Positions 36,141-44,367 of a DNA stretch of 64,000 nucleotides are shown piece after piece. How positions within the stretch are numbered: position 1 is the stretch's first letter; every line of letters starts with the position of its first letter. The stretch comes from RUG14199 sp964629225 (GTDB lineage: Bacteria; Bacillota; Clostridia; Oscillospirales; CAG-272). The translations under genes were made by a program, and so were the position numbers. Location: the NCBI GenBank assembly GCA_964629225.1, contig CAZVQC010000006.1, forward strand, positions 1-64,000, given 5' to 3'. Under the pieces are notes generated by a model. The model was not told where the DNA came from and made no database searches. It worked only from the letters and a program-made list of their open reading frames with translations.

Positions 36141-36890
36141 ATGGCTAACAAATGCGCTATCTGCGGAGCTGAAGTCAACGTATTTCAGGCTCAAAAACTG
36201 AGTGACGGCAATTACATCTGCCGCAAAAATTGCAGAGCAAAGGGACTTAAGGTCTTTGACTACGTTCACGGAACTCTGTCCCAGGTCAACGCTCACATCG
36301 CACAGGTGGAGCGGGGAACGAAACTCTGGGAGCATTACTTCGTTCCCAAAATGAGTGAGAAGGACAAGGAAAAGAAGCTCGTTCAACCGGGCGGACATTT
36401 CTACGTTGCCGCAGACATCGGTCTTATGGCCTACGTTCAGAACGACTATAAGTTCTTCCTTTTCGGCAAGACCACCCGTGCCTGCGTCTACCGTATCGCG
36501 GACCTGCGTGACTACGACTATGAGGAGCGTGAGGTAAAGAACGGCGATACCGTTGAGAAGAAGTCCTACATTCATGTGGTATTCACCAACACCGAGGGAC
36601 TTTTCGACATCACCGAGCCCATCACGAGCACCTCTTATACAACTTTTGTGAAATACTTCAACAAGCTGTTCGGCATCGAGAAGACTCTCGGTAACATGAA
36701 AAACACCGTGAAGAATCAGATGAATGCCGCAAAGAGCGTTGCCGACGGCTTCAAAGCGGTCCTTTCCGGTGACGGAGATGCCGTTGAGAAAGCGGCAGAA
36801 GCAAGTGCGGACCTTGACAAAGCGCAATACGGCGATCGCACGGAACTTATAAGAAAGGCTGACGAGGCACTTGCGGCTTTCAATGGCTGA
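36141..36890 (+). CDS. DUF4428 domain protein
   Basis: A 249-residue protein. Residues 1-35 carry the treble-clef knuckle CAICGAEVNVFQAQKLSDG...CRKNC, as in the protein at 34686. Residues about 85-175 look like a beta-rich PH-like domain (VYRIADLRDYDYEEREV), and the C-terminal 70 residues are helical and Ala-rich (NQMNAAKSVADGFKAVLSGD). There is no membrane segment, so it is probably a cytoplasmic adaptor of the cluster. GGAGG lies upstream of the ATG and the next gene begins 33 bp later. Confidence 0.75.
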   Translation: MANKCAICGAEVNVFQAQKLSDGNYICRKNCRAKGLKVFDYVHGTLSQVNAHIAQVERGTKLWEHYFVPKMSEKDKEKKLVQPGGHFYVAADIGLMAYVQNDYKFFLFGKTTRACVYRIADLRDYDYEEREVKNGDTVEKKSYIHVVFTNTEGLFDITEPITSTSYTTFVKYFNKLFGIEKTLGNMKNTVKNQMNAAKSVADGFKAVLSGDGDAVEKAAEASADLDKAQYGDRTELIRKADEALAAFNG

Positions 36891-36923
36891 CATTGGCAAA
36901 AGACACGAAAGGAGTGATCTTTT

Positions 36924-38018
36924 TTGAACACATTGCAAGAATACAAGTGTCCCTGCTGTGGCGGTGCGATAGCATTTGACAGCAGTCTCCAGAAGATGAA
37001 GTGTCCCTATTGCGAGACCGAATTCGACATGGAGACTCTTTCGGGCTACGACTCTGTCCTTCAGGGCGAAAGAGCGGACGATATGCACTGGGAGAATACC
37101 GCCGGTGCAGAATGGGAAAGCGGTGAGGCGGACGGTCTTCGCTCCTACGTCTGCAAGTCTTGCGGAGGCGAGATAGTCGGCGACGAGACCACCGGCGCCA
37201 CATCCTGTCCCTTCTGCGGAAATCCGGTGGTTATGATGGGGCAGTTTTCGGGAAGTCTCAAGCCCGACTACGTCGTCCCCTTCAAGTTTGACAAAAAGGC
37301 GGCAAAGGCGGGGCTCATGAAGCACCTTTCCGGAAAGCGCCTTCTTCCCAAGGTATTCAAGGATCAGAATCACATTGATGAGATAAAGGGAGTCTACGTT
37401 CCTTTTTGGCTCTTTGACTGCGACGTGAGCGCTCAGGTGCGCTACCGTGCCACAAGGGTCAGGACCTGGAGCGACAGTGACTACAACTACACCGAGACAC
37501 AGCACTTTGCAGTCTTCAGGGGCGGCAATATCGGTTTTGCCGGCGTTCCCGTGGACGGCTCCACAAAGATGGCGGACGATCTTATGGAATCCATTGAGCC
37601 TTTCAATTTTAATGAGGCTGTGGACTTTCAGACCGCTTACCTTGCGGGATATCTTGCGGATAAGTACGACGTGAGTGCGGAGGAGAGCATAGACCGTGCC
37701 AACGCCCGTGTTAAAAGCTCCACGGAGGTGGCTTTTGCCTCCACCGTACAGGGCTACGCTTCCGTTCAGACCGAAAGCAGCAACGTTCAGTTCTACGGCG
37801 GCAAGGCGAAGTACGCTCTCTACCCGGTGTGGCTCCTCAATACCACCTGGAACGGGAACAAGTACGTTTTCGCCATGAACGGTCAGACGGGAAAGTTCGT
37901 CGGTGACTTGCCGGTTGACAAGGGTGCCGCCACAAGGTGGACTCTCGGTCTTACTGCTGCCATCGGTGTCGGTGCTTACGTAGCGGTGTTTCTTTTGCAC
38001 CTGCTCGGAATTCTGTAA
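36924..38018 (+). CDS. Zinc-ribbon membrane protein (YdjG-like)
   Basis: A 364-residue protein with two N-terminal TFIIB-type zinc ribbons (CPCCGGAIAF...KCPYCETEF and CKSCGGEIVG...CPFCGNP), a beta-rich middle (YVPFWLFDCDVSAQVRYRA; YALYPVWLLNTTWNGNKYVF) and a C-terminal hydrophobic helix (TLGLTAAIGVGAYVAVFLLH) that should anchor it in the membrane with the ribbons in the cytoplasm. This is the plan of B. subtilis YdjG. TTG at 36924 follows AGGAGTGATC. The TPM-domain gene begins 14 bp after its stop, the same order as ydjG-ydjH. Confidence 0.85.
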   Translation: MNTLQEYKCPCCGGAIAFDSSLQKMKCPYCETEFDMETLSGYDSVLQGERADDMHWENTAGAEWESGEADGLRSYVCKSCGGEIVGDETTGATSCPFCGNPVVMMGQFSGSLKPDYVVPFKFDKKAAKAGLMKHLSGKRLLPKVFKDQNHIDEIKGVYVPFWLFDCDVSAQVRYRATRVRTWSDSDYNYTETQHFAVFRGGNIGFAGVPVDGSTKMADDLMESIEPFNFNEAVDFQTAYLAGYLADKYDVSAEESIDRANARVKSSTEVAFASTVQGYASVQTESSNVQFYGGKAKYALYPVWLLNTTWNGNKYVFAMNGQTGKFVGDLPVDKGAATRWTLGLTAAIGVGAYVAVFLLHLLGIL

Positions 38019-38032
38019 GGAGGGGCTAAGTA

Positions 38033-38842
38033 ATGAAAAAGAAAATACTGTCATTTCTGCTTCTTGCAGTGATCTGCTTCGTTACCGTTTTGCCGATATC
38101 GGCTGCGGACGGCGGCTTTGCGGATGAGTACTATCGCCTCGGAGACAGCGCAGACCTGCTCTCCGATACGGAGGAGTCGGCTCTTCTTTCAAAGCTTGAT
38201 GAGATTAGTGTCCGTCAGAGCATGGACGTGGTGATCATCACCACCGACAGCATCGGGGACAAGAGCCCCATGGAGTATGCGGACGATATCTACGATGAAT
38301 GCAACTTCGGTTACGGAAGCAGCCGCGACGGTCTTCTCCTTCTTATCAGCATGGAGAACAATGACTGGTACATTTCCACCTGCGGCTACGGCATCTACGC
38401 TTTTACCGATGCGGGCATTCAGTACATAGGAAATGAGATCAAGGGCGATCTTTCAAACGGTAATTATTACTCCGCATTCGTAAGGTACATTGGTCTTTGC
38501 GACAACTTCATCACTCAGGCGAAATCCGGCGAACCCTTCGACCGAAGCAGTCTTCCGAAGGAGCCTCTGTCTCTGATCTGGATACCCGTGTCTGCCGTCA
38601 TCGGATTCGTTATCGCTCTTAACGCGGTAGGTTCCATGAAGAGAAAACTGAAGACCGTTCGCTTCCAGCCTACGGCTAACAGCTACGTCAAGCCCGGAAG
38701 CATGGTGATCACTCAGAACAGCGATCTGTTCCTCTACAACACCGTAACCAAAACGGCAAGACCCAAAGACAACGATTCCGGAAGCAGCACGCACACTTCA
38801 TCCTCCGGCACCACACACGGCGGTGGCGGCGGAAAATTCTAG
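38033..38842 (+). CDS. TPM-domain membrane protein (YdjH/YgcG-like)
   Basis: A 269-residue protein with a signal peptide or N-terminal helix (MKKKILSFLLLAVICFVTVL), a TPM domain outside the membrane (YYRLGDSADLLSDTEESALL, VVIITTDSIG, GYGSSRDGLLLLISMENNDW), a second membrane helix near 185-205 (LIWIPVSAVIGFVIALNAVG) and a Gly-rich end GGGGGKF. The family includes B. subtilis YdjH and E. coli YgcG; a TPM domain assists photosystem repair in plants. It is the expected partner of the preceding YdjG-like protein, with AAGGAGG at the start. Confidence 0.87.
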   Translation: MKKKILSFLLLAVICFVTVLPISAADGGFADEYYRLGDSADLLSDTEESALLSKLDEISVRQSMDVVIITTDSIGDKSPMEYADDIYDECNFGYGSSRDGLLLLISMENNDWYISTCGYGIYAFTDAGIQYIGNEIKGDLSNGNYYSAFVRYIGLCDNFITQAKSGEPFDRSSLPKEPLSLIWIPVSAVIGFVIALNAVGSMKRKLKTVRFQPTANSYVKPGSMVITQNSDLFLYNTVTKTARPKDNDSGSSTHTSSSGTTHGGGGGKF

Positions 38843-38900
38843 AATTCGAATTTGAAAAACAATGCTTGATCCAACAGTTGCTTATTAGGATGAAACAACA

Positions 38901-39343
38901 ATGAAAAAGGCATTACTCGTTATTATGACGTTCTTAATGGTATTCTCTGTCACAGCTTGCGGCGGAAACATGGCAACAACGGAGACGGCATGGATATCAA
39001 GGTAGATCCCATTCAAACAGTGGCAGAGACCTACGGTCTGGACTTGGCATCCACCGCAGAGCAGTCAATGAGCAGCGAGCGCGCGACCAAAGATCAACTC
39101 AGCGCTCTCAAGCACGATTTCTTCAAGGATACCATGATGTTTGAAAGAACCGAGTTTGCAGATCTGACTTATGACGATATTAAAGCTCAACTCGGTGTTG
39201 ATGCATCATACTACTACTTTGAAGACGCTCTCGTTGAAAAGCAGTGCTTCGTATGGCAGGCAGACGGCAACGATGCCGCTAAGATCTTGATCAGCTTCAC
39301 AAACGGCATACTCTACGGTCTCGGCAGTGCCAATATCGGCTGA
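38901..39343 (+). pseudogene. Putative lipoprotein broken by a -1 frameshift
   Basis: The ATG at 38901 opens a clear lipoprotein signal (MKKALLVIMTFLMVFSVTAC) that stops after about 34 codons. The remaining protein continues in the next frame from GKHGNNGDGMDIKVDPI to a stop at 39343. One missing base near 38966-38970 (GGAAAC where GGAAAAC would keep the frame) explains the break. Restored, it is a lipoprotein of about 148 residues with no known family. It sits in the same-strand cluster, so either the gene has just decayed or the assembly has an error. Confidence 0.7.
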
Positions 39344-39415
39344 TACCGACATTGACAGATCCCAACTCCGAAATGACCGACAGTATTCGGAGATCATAAT
39401 TCAAGGAGGAATATC

Positions 39416-39985
39416 ATGAGTATTTTTGACAAACTGAAAAGCGCGGCAGGTCAGGCTGTCACATCGGCAGTCCAGTCTGTCGGCAACAAGAGAGAGACTT
39501 TCACATTTGCATCTCTGCCTGAGAACCTTGCCGAAATGCAGTCCCTTCCCGAGGCAAGCCTTGACACACCTTACAAGACTGCGGCTCTTACAGTCCTTGC
39601 GCTCTGCGCTTACGCTGCAGACAAGGGCATCGGCACGGAGATGCTGAACTGGCTTCGCGGTCCCCGTCCTCTTAACGGTCAGGAGATCTCATTCCTTAAC
39701 GACCGCTTCCGTGACGGCAAGACCTATCTGCCTTTCACCTATTTTGCAGGTTCAACACCCGACAACAACTACACGCCCACACAGCCCTATACTGTGGTGG
39801 TTGAGAGCAATCACACCTCCGATGACGAGGCGGGATACATGAAACTGTTCATCCCCTGCGGCGGTGCAGACGATCCGAGACCCATCAAACTCCGTCAGCG
39901 CGGCAGCGACGGCAAGTGGTTCCTTTGGGAACAGTATCTCCTCACCGGAGTACGCACTCCGAAGGCTGCTGACCCTTGGGCATAA
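39416..39985 (+). CDS. Hypothetical cytoplasmic protein
   Basis: A 189-residue protein starting MSIFDKLKSAAGQAV, with an amphipathic N-terminal helix and a globular part containing LCAYAADKGIGTEMLNWLRG and a C-terminal beta-rich section (YMKLFIPCGGADDPRPIKL, WFLWEQYLLTGVR). The pattern resembles small uncharacterised proteins often found beside SPFH/zinc-ribbon genes in Clostridia, but I cannot name the family with certainty. It has AAGGAGG upstream and lies 12 bp before the next gene. Confidence 0.7.
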   Translation: MSIFDKLKSAAGQAVTSAVQSVGNKRETFTFASLPENLAEMQSLPEASLDTPYKTAALTVLALCAYAADKGIGTEMLNWLRGPRPLNGQEISFLNDRFRDGKTYLPFTYFAGSTPDNNYTPTQPYTVVVESNHTSDDEAGYMKLFIPCGGADDPRPIKLRQRGSDGKWFLWEQYLLTGVRTPKAADPWA

Positions 39986-39997
39986 GGAGGTCATGTC

Positions 39998-40402
39998 ATG
40001 GATCATATCGGAAAATGGAAACTTAAGGGCATGAACGTCCCCACGGAAAACGGAATGGTATTCTGCACCAAGGAGACCATCCCGGACGAATTCAAAGAAA
40101 CTTTTGAAGAGACGGAACTCACAGAACTCGAATTCCTTGAGGACGGCACGTACAACATGATACAAAAGGTTGAGGGCGAGCTTGCCGAGCAGGCAAAGGC
40201 GGAAGGAATGGAGATCCGCGATGACGGCTATGTTGTGGCTCTCAGTGCAAAATGGGAAGACCGTAACGGCACCGTCTATTATGACACCGGTGCTGAAGGT
40301 ACCATCTTGGATGAGGAGATCGATCCCTTTGAACCTCTTCAGTTCAGCGAGGACGGTTACCTGATTTACAACTACGGTATGTGCTTTTTCGAGCGCGCGT
40401 GA
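39998..40402 (+). CDS. Hypothetical acidic protein
   Basis: A 134-residue acidic cytoplasmic protein, starting MDHIGKWKLKGMNVPTENGM and ending NYGMCFFERA, with a Glu-rich middle. The layout suggests a small beta-barrel or lipocalin-like fold (GKWKL at the start, repeated turn motifs), which is only a guess. AAGGAGG precedes the ATG. It is the last gene of the cluster and is followed by two strong hairpins. Confidence 0.65.
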   Translation: MDHIGKWKLKGMNVPTENGMVFCTKETIPDEFKETFEETELTELEFLEDGTYNMIQKVEGELAEQAKAEGMEIRDDGYVVALSAKWEDRNGTVYYDTGAEGTILDEEIDPFEPLQFSEDGYLIYNYGMCFFERA

Positions 40403-40426
40403 TCTGTTTTTGAGATAGTTTTTTTC

Positions 40427-40525
40427 GGGGAGGGCTTTTTCCCAAAAAGCCCTCCCCGACTCCTTCCCAAAAAAACTTGGGGGTGTTTTTTATTGGGGAG
40501 GACTTTTTTGAAAAAAGTCCTCCCC
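40427..40525 (+). terminator. Two long hairpins ending the SPFH/zinc-ribbon cluster
   Basis: The first stem, GGGGAGGGCTTTTT with its complement, has 14-bp arms at 40427-40457. The second, GGGGAGGACTTTTTT with its complement, has 15-bp arms at 40495-40525. Each is followed by a CCTTCCC or CCTCCC-A7-ACTT segment. A related hairpin (GGGAGGAC/GTCCTCCC, 43813-43841) stands near repeat A copy 3. Confidence 0.8.
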
Positions 40526-40560
40526 AATCCCCTCCCAAAAAAACTTTTGGGAAGGCTTTG

Positions 40561-40683
40561 GCGGAGGGAACGAGCATTCGGGAAGAGGGATCTGTGCGGC
40601 GTCCCCGCTTCATCGTTTTGTAAGGTTCTGTCTCCCGGCGGGCAAAGCGGGCATAGATCGCTTTGCGGCGCCGGGGGCGGTGG
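40561..40683 (+). repeat. Intergenic repeat family A, copy 2
   Basis: About 123 bp matching the central and right parts of 3131-3277 and 44023-44168 (GAGCATTCGGGAAG, GGATCTGTGCGGCG, GCTTCAT and the GCAAAGCG/CGCTTTGC hairpin). The left stem arm is replaced by the preceding hairpin tail. No gene is seen in 40684-40890. Confidence 0.78.
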
Positions 40684-40869
40684 ACGTCACCTTTTTGACA
40701 ATGGCGAATCTTTGCCGTGCTTGCATTAAAACTGCCGAGCACTCTCACTAAAAAGCCGCCGGATTGCACAATGACGCCTCACGGCACCCGATTGCGCCGT
40801 AAATTCATGAATGACGTAGGTGCCAATTCATTTTTTCACCTAATTTTAGGAGAAATTCACAAAAGGGAC

Positions 40870-40898
40870 TATACAAACGGCGATAGTTATGATATAAT
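40870..40898 (+). promoter_or_regulatory. Extended -10 promoter of the hibernation factor
   Basis: TGATATAAT (TATAAT at 40893-40898 with TG one base upstream) and a weak -35 TATACA at 40870. The leader of about 115 nt contains GCCGC/GCGGC arms (about 40951 and 40976) but no riboswitch I can name. Confidence 0.65.
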
Positions 40899-41020
40899 AT
40901 AACCGTAGATGGGAAAGGCGGTAAGATAAAAACCACGGTAAAGCCCGTCACAGCCGCATCATTTCCTTCTGCAAAGGCGGCTTTATGCCGCAAGAAAATC
41001 ACAGAAAAGGCGGTATTCCT

Positions 41021-41551
41021 ATGAAAACAACAGTTAATGGCAGACAGATGAGTGTTTACGACGATACGAGAGCTCTTATCGAGAAGAAGCTTTCCAAGTT
41101 CGATAAGTACTTCAAGGGAGAACCGGAAGCCTTTGTCACCTTAAGGCGTGTCCGTGATAAGGACCGCATGGAAGTCACCATCTCCTGCAACGGAACTCTT
41201 TTCCGTGCAGAACAGACCGATGACACCTTCCGCAAAGCACTTGACGAGTGCATCGAGTCCATCGAGAGACAGCTTCGCAAGAACAAGACGAGACTTCAAA
41301 AGAAGTTGAGAGAGAAGATCGACTTTCCCTCTTACGGGGATGGGGAGGCTGTAGCTGAGGAGGACGAATTCCGCATTCGCCGCAAGAGCTTCAGGCTGAA
41401 GCCCATGACTCCAGAGGAGGCGATACTCCAGATGAATCTTTTGGGACATTCTTTCTTCGTTTACCGTGATGACGTCACCGGCGAGACCAACGTAGTATAC
41501 AAGAAGGAGGACGGCTCTTACGGACTTATCGAGCCCGAGACCGTCGGCTGA
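41021..41551 (+). CDS. hpf: Long-form ribosome hibernation promoting factor
   Basis: A 176-residue HPF of the long Gram-positive type. Residues about 5-100 form the ribosome-binding S30AE domain (DTRALIEKKLSKFDKYF, RKNKTRLQKKLR). The C-terminal domain (FRLKPMTPEEAILQMNLLGH, FFVYRDDVTGETNVVYKKED) dimerises and joins two 70S ribosomes into 100S particles in stationary phase. ATG at 41021 after AGGCGG is the family start; an upstream in-frame start would add 12 residues. Confidence 0.94.
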   Translation: MKTTVNGRQMSVYDDTRALIEKKLSKFDKYFKGEPEAFVTLRRVRDKDRMEVTISCNGTLFRAEQTDDTFRKALDECIESIERQLRKNKTRLQKKLREKIDFPSYGDGEAVAEEDEFRIRRKSFRLKPMTPEEAILQMNLLGHSFFVYRDDVTGETNVVYKKEDGSYGLIEPETVG

Positions 41552-41677
41552 GAGCACCGAGCCCTTGAGCTTGGCACATTTTCGATGTTGTCGTGTGAAG
41601 CTTTGGCTTTTTAGATCCGGTTTGACGTTTTAGACCGGGCGTCGCGGCAACTGAAAACCGATAACGGATAATAATAA

Positions 41678-41702
41678 CGGGAGAGGCCTTTGGTCTCTCC
41701 CG
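41678..41702 (+). terminator. Terminator after hpf
   Basis: CGGGAGAGGCC-TTT-GGTCTCTCCCG, 11-bp arms with one G-T pair. The rest of 41552-41829 holds an AT-rich inverted repeat (TTTTTATGA ... TCATAAAAA, about 41719-41758) and no gene. Confidence 0.75.
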
Positions 41703-41829
41703 TCGAATTTGTGCTCATTTTTATGAAAATATTCAGTCGACTGCGTTTTATCATAAAAAAAAGATCGGCGTCAAGTCGTTTTTATTATATTGTATCCTGC
41801 CGTTTTTGAGGATCGCTTTTCGGGTGCGG

Positions 41830-42678
41830 TCAAGAGGAGCTCTTTAATGTGGCGATGACGAGCTCCGGAGGGTCAAAGAGGCGAAAGGGGAAACTGCTGT
41901 TTCCGATGCCTCTGCTGACTATCATATCGGTACTGCCCACGTGGTAGAGACCCGACGTGTACTTTGGAAAAATGCCTTGACCGGGGGCAAACAGACCGCC
42001 TATAAAGGTAAGTCTGAACTGTCCTCCGTGGGCGTGGCCGGAGAAAACGAGATCCACGTTCGACTCTATGTAAGTCTCTATCAGCTCCGGACGGTGGGAG
42101 AGGAGCACTCGGTATCCGTCGGTGTCCTCGGTTAAGTCGTTAAGTATTCCGCCGATCAGGTCGGGAAAGAGTGTCGGGTCAGTCTTTTGGTAGGTGGGGT
42201 CATCGATGCCGATAAGGGTGATGCTTTCTCCGTCTTTTCCTATCTTGCATTTTTCGTTTTTCATGACCTTGACTCCGAGGGAGGAAAGGCTTTTTTCAAA
42301 TTCTTTGCTTCCCGATATCCTCTTTTCGTGGTTGCCCGTTACGTAGTATGTGGGAGCGATGGCGGTGAGCTCCTTTGCAAGGCTCAAAGCGCAGGGGACG
42401 TCGGTGTGCCTTGAGTCGATCATGTCCCCCGTCATTGCGATGATATCCGGGGAGCATTCCCTGAGCGCTTCTACAATGCTTTTGTTACCTTCGTCAAGGG
42501 TCGCATTGTGAAGGTCGGATATTTGGGCTATTACGAAGCCGTCAAAAGAGTCGGGGACTTTTTCGCTTTCCACGGTGATATTTGACACCGTAAGTCTTTT
42601 ATTGTCCACGGCGACAAATACGCCGAAAGCCGTTATAAGTAGTATTATCGCCGTTATGATGATAATTTTAACTTTCAA
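41830..42678 (-). CDS. Membrane-anchored metallophosphoesterase
   Basis: About 282 residues with an N-terminal hydrophobic helix (VKIIIITAIILLITAFGVFV) and a calcineurin-like domain outside the membrane. Metal ligands are seen in IAQISDLHN, MTGDMIDSR, YVTGNHEKR and SGHAHGGQFRL, the order of the YaeI/YkuE group that includes UDP-diacylglucosamine-like and phospholipid phosphoesterases. Start choice: TTG at 42678 lies 8 bases after AGGTGG, whereas the GTG codons at 42690 and 42687 overlap that site; either is possible. It is divergent from the LiaF-like gene. Confidence 0.88.
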   Translation of the reverse strand: MKVKIIIITAIILLITAFGVFVAVDNKRLTVSNITVESEKVPDSFDGFVIAQISDLHNATLDEGNKSIVEALRECSPDIIAMTGDMIDSRHTDVPCALSLAKELTAIAPTYYVTGNHEKRISGSKEFEKSLSSLGVKVMKNEKCKIGKDGESITLIGIDDPTYQKTDPTLFPDLIGGILNDLTEDTDGYRVLLSHRPELIETYIESNVDLVFSGHAHGGQFRLTFIGGLFAPGQGIFPKYTSGLYHVGSTDMIVSRGIGNSSFPFRLFDPPELVIATLKSSS

Positions 42679-42701
42679 TTCTGACACCACCTGTCGAAAG
42701 T

Positions 42702-42730
42702 ATTATATCACAAAAAATGGAAAAATTCAA
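42702..42730 (-). promoter_or_regulatory. Promoter of the metallophosphoesterase gene
   Basis: On the minus strand: TTGAAT (42730-42725), 17-bp spacer, TATAAT (42707-42702). Confidence 0.78.
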
Positions 42731-42790
42731 CTGAGAAAGTCGGATGTGATAACAAGTGTTATATTTTTTTGTCTTTTTCGCTTTTTGATG

Positions 42791-42819
42791 TTGCAAAAAC
42801 ATTCTTACTGTGGTATCAT
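42791..42819 (+). promoter_or_regulatory. Promoter of the LiaF-like gene
   Basis: TTGCAA (42791-42796), 17-bp spacer, TATCAT (42814-42819), about 30 bp before the ATG. Confidence 0.7.
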
Positions 42820-42848
42820 TGAGTATCAGATCGATTTGGGGGTTCAAT

Positions 42849-43523
42849 ATGAAAAAAGTCAGCAGGATACTTTGGGGCATAGTTCTCGTGGTTTTGGGAC
42901 TGCTCTTTATTTTGAAGATCTGTAACGTTTTTACTTTCGATATTTTTTTTGACGGCTGGTGGACTCTGTTCATCATCGTTCCTTCCGTCATCGGACTTAT
43001 CTGCGAGAGGGACAAGACTTGGAATTTTATCTGCCTTGCGGTAGGTATCATTTTTCTCCTTTGCGCTCGTTCCGTGCTTGACTGGGGAATGATGTGGAAG
43101 CTGGTTATTCCCGTTGTGGCGGTCATTGTGGGTATCAGAATGATATTTGCCGACCTCTTCAAAAAGAAGTCGGTACCCGCTCCCGCAGTATCGGGAAATG
43201 CTCCCAAGGGGAATATGAGTGCGTCCTTCGGCTCGGAGAAGTATTGCTATGACGGACAGGTCTTTGAGGGAGCGGATCTCAGCGCTTCCTTCGGGGCAGT
43301 GGCTTGTGATGCTCGCAAGGCCATCATCAACAGGGACTGCGTCATCAATGCAAATGCCAAATTCGGTGCGGTGGAGATACTTCTTCCCGATAACGTGAAC
43401 GTGGTCGTGAGGTCGGAGGCCGCCTTCGGCGGAGTTGAAAACAAGAGACCGGTGACCACTGAGCATCCCTTCACGATCACCGTCAATGCTAATGCAAACT
43501 TCGGCGGGATCGAGATAAAGTAG
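42849..43523 (+). CDS. LiaF/LiaI-like membrane protein
   Basis: A 224-residue protein with about four hydrophobic segments in the first 100 residues (VSRILWGIVLVVLGLLFIL, WWTLFIIVPSVIGLI) and a C-terminal beta-helical domain with repeats MSASFGSEKY, LSASFGAVACD, NANAKFGAVEILLPDNVNVV and NANANFGGIEIK. The tail is the LiaF/YvqF-type domain of cell-envelope stress proteins; the N-terminus is DUF5668-like. It probably monitors or moderates an envelope response, but no LiaRS two-component genes are nearby. The start after TTGGGGG is ATG 42849. It ends at a strong terminator. Confidence 0.82.
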   Translation: MKKVSRILWGIVLVVLGLLFILKICNVFTFDIFFDGWWTLFIIVPSVIGLICERDKTWNFICLAVGIIFLLCARSVLDWGMMWKLVIPVVAVIVGIRMIFADLFKKKSVPAPAVSGNAPKGNMSASFGSEKYCYDGQVFEGADLSASFGAVACDARKAIINRDCVINANAKFGAVEILLPDNVNVVVRSEAAFGGVENKRPVTTEHPFTITVNANANFGGIEIK

Positions 43524-43535
43524 TATTTTGAAAGA

Positions 43536-43559
43536 AGAGACCGCCGTCGGGCGGTCTCT
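43536..43559 (+). terminator. Terminator of the LiaF-like gene
   Basis: AGAGACCGCC-GTCG-GGCGGTCTCT followed by TTG, 13 bp after the stop. Confidence 0.82.
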
Positions 43560-43605
43560 TTGCTTCGGATCCGGCGGATCGACAATGTTAAATGCAAAAA
43601 ATGAA

Positions 43606-43633
43606 AAGAGCACTTGCATTGGCAAGTGCTCTT
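43606..43633 (-). terminator. Terminator of tRNA-Gln
   Basis: AAGAGCACTTGC-ATTG-GCAAGTGCTCTT with a T-run on the minus strand, directly 3' of the tRNA. Confidence 0.85.
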
Positions 43634-43638
43634 CTTGG

Positions 43639-43709
43639 CTGCGGAACTAGGATTTGAACCCAGACAAACAGAGTCAGAGTCTGTCGTGCTACCCTTACAC
43701 AATTCCGCA
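43639..43709 (-). tRNA. tRNA-Gln (anticodon CUG)
   Basis: A 71-nt cloverleaf with acceptor TGCGGAA/TTCCGCA, D-arm GTGT/GCAC, anticodon stem ACAGA/TCTGT around CTCTGAC (anticodon CTG) and T-arm CTGGG/CCTAG. Discriminator G; no encoded CCA. It reads CAG codons. Confidence 0.93.
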
Positions 43710-44022
43710 ATTTCCAAGGAACATATTGGAGTATAGCAAAAAAACTCGCTTTTGTCAATAGTTTTTTCGAAAAAAGTGAAAAATGTTGGTAGGTTTTTCG
43801 GGGGATTCTTTTGGGAGGACTTTTATCAAAAACGTCCTCCCAAAACCCTTCTCAAAAAAACTTTGGGATGTTTTTTGCAGGGTTCTTTTGCCTCGGGTGG
43901 CTACAGAGTGCTTGCAGATCCCGCAAGCGCTTTTGCCGCGAGTTACTTTTGCGCAGCGGGAAAATCATTGAGGCGTTGAGGAGCATTATCGGGAACCCCT
44001 CACGCTGCGCAAAACCTTTGCA

Positions 44023-44168
44023 GCCGCCGCGCGTCCCGCTTCCCGGCGATGGGAGCAAGCATTCGGGAAGCGGGATCTGTGCGGCGCCCCTGCTTCATCT
44101 GTTTGTAAGGCTTCATCCCCCGGCGGCAAAGCGGACGAAGGTCGCTTTGCAACGCCGTGGGCGGTATG
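44023..44168 (+). repeat. Intergenic repeat family A, copy 3
   Basis: About 146 bp closely matching 3131-3277, with both stems intact (GCTTCCCG/CGGGAAGC; GCAAAGCG/CGCTTTGC). A GGGAGGAC/GTCCTCCC hairpin lies 180 bp upstream. The rest of 43710-44290 has no gene. Confidence 0.8.
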
Positions 44169-44294
44169 AGACGGTTTCTGTTTTTTCGAACTTTTGCGAA
44201 GCTGCTTGTGATCGGTGCCTCACTTTTTTAACGGCTCCCGGTTTGCTCGGTGCCTCGTTTTTTGAAAAAACGAAAAAAGCCGGGACGATACTTC

Positions 44295-44336
44295 TTTACA
44301 AAACGGATGAGATGTGGTATCATTGGTAATGATACC
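44295..44336 (+). promoter_or_regulatory. Promoter with overlapping 21-bp palindrome
   Basis: TTTACA (44295-44300), 17-bp spacer, TATCAT (44318-44323). GGTATCATT-GGT-AATGATACC (44316-44336), a perfect 9-bp inverted repeat, covers the -10 and the start point. A protein bound there would block transcription of the peptide, pseudouridine synthase and tex genes. Confidence 0.7.
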
Positions 44337-44367
44337 TCAGTTGGGAGATACTTCAGTCGGAGGAATC

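Noticed and set aside
38955..38975. Programmed -1 frameshift site in the broken lipoprotein gene
   Set aside because: The zero-frame codons GGC GGA AAC do not form an X XXY YYZ slippery heptamer and no downstream stem is evident.
40881..41020. Riboswitch in the hpf leader
   Set aside because: GCCGC/GCGGC pairing is visible, but the layout matches no aptamer class I can name, so I left it as part of the promoter entry.
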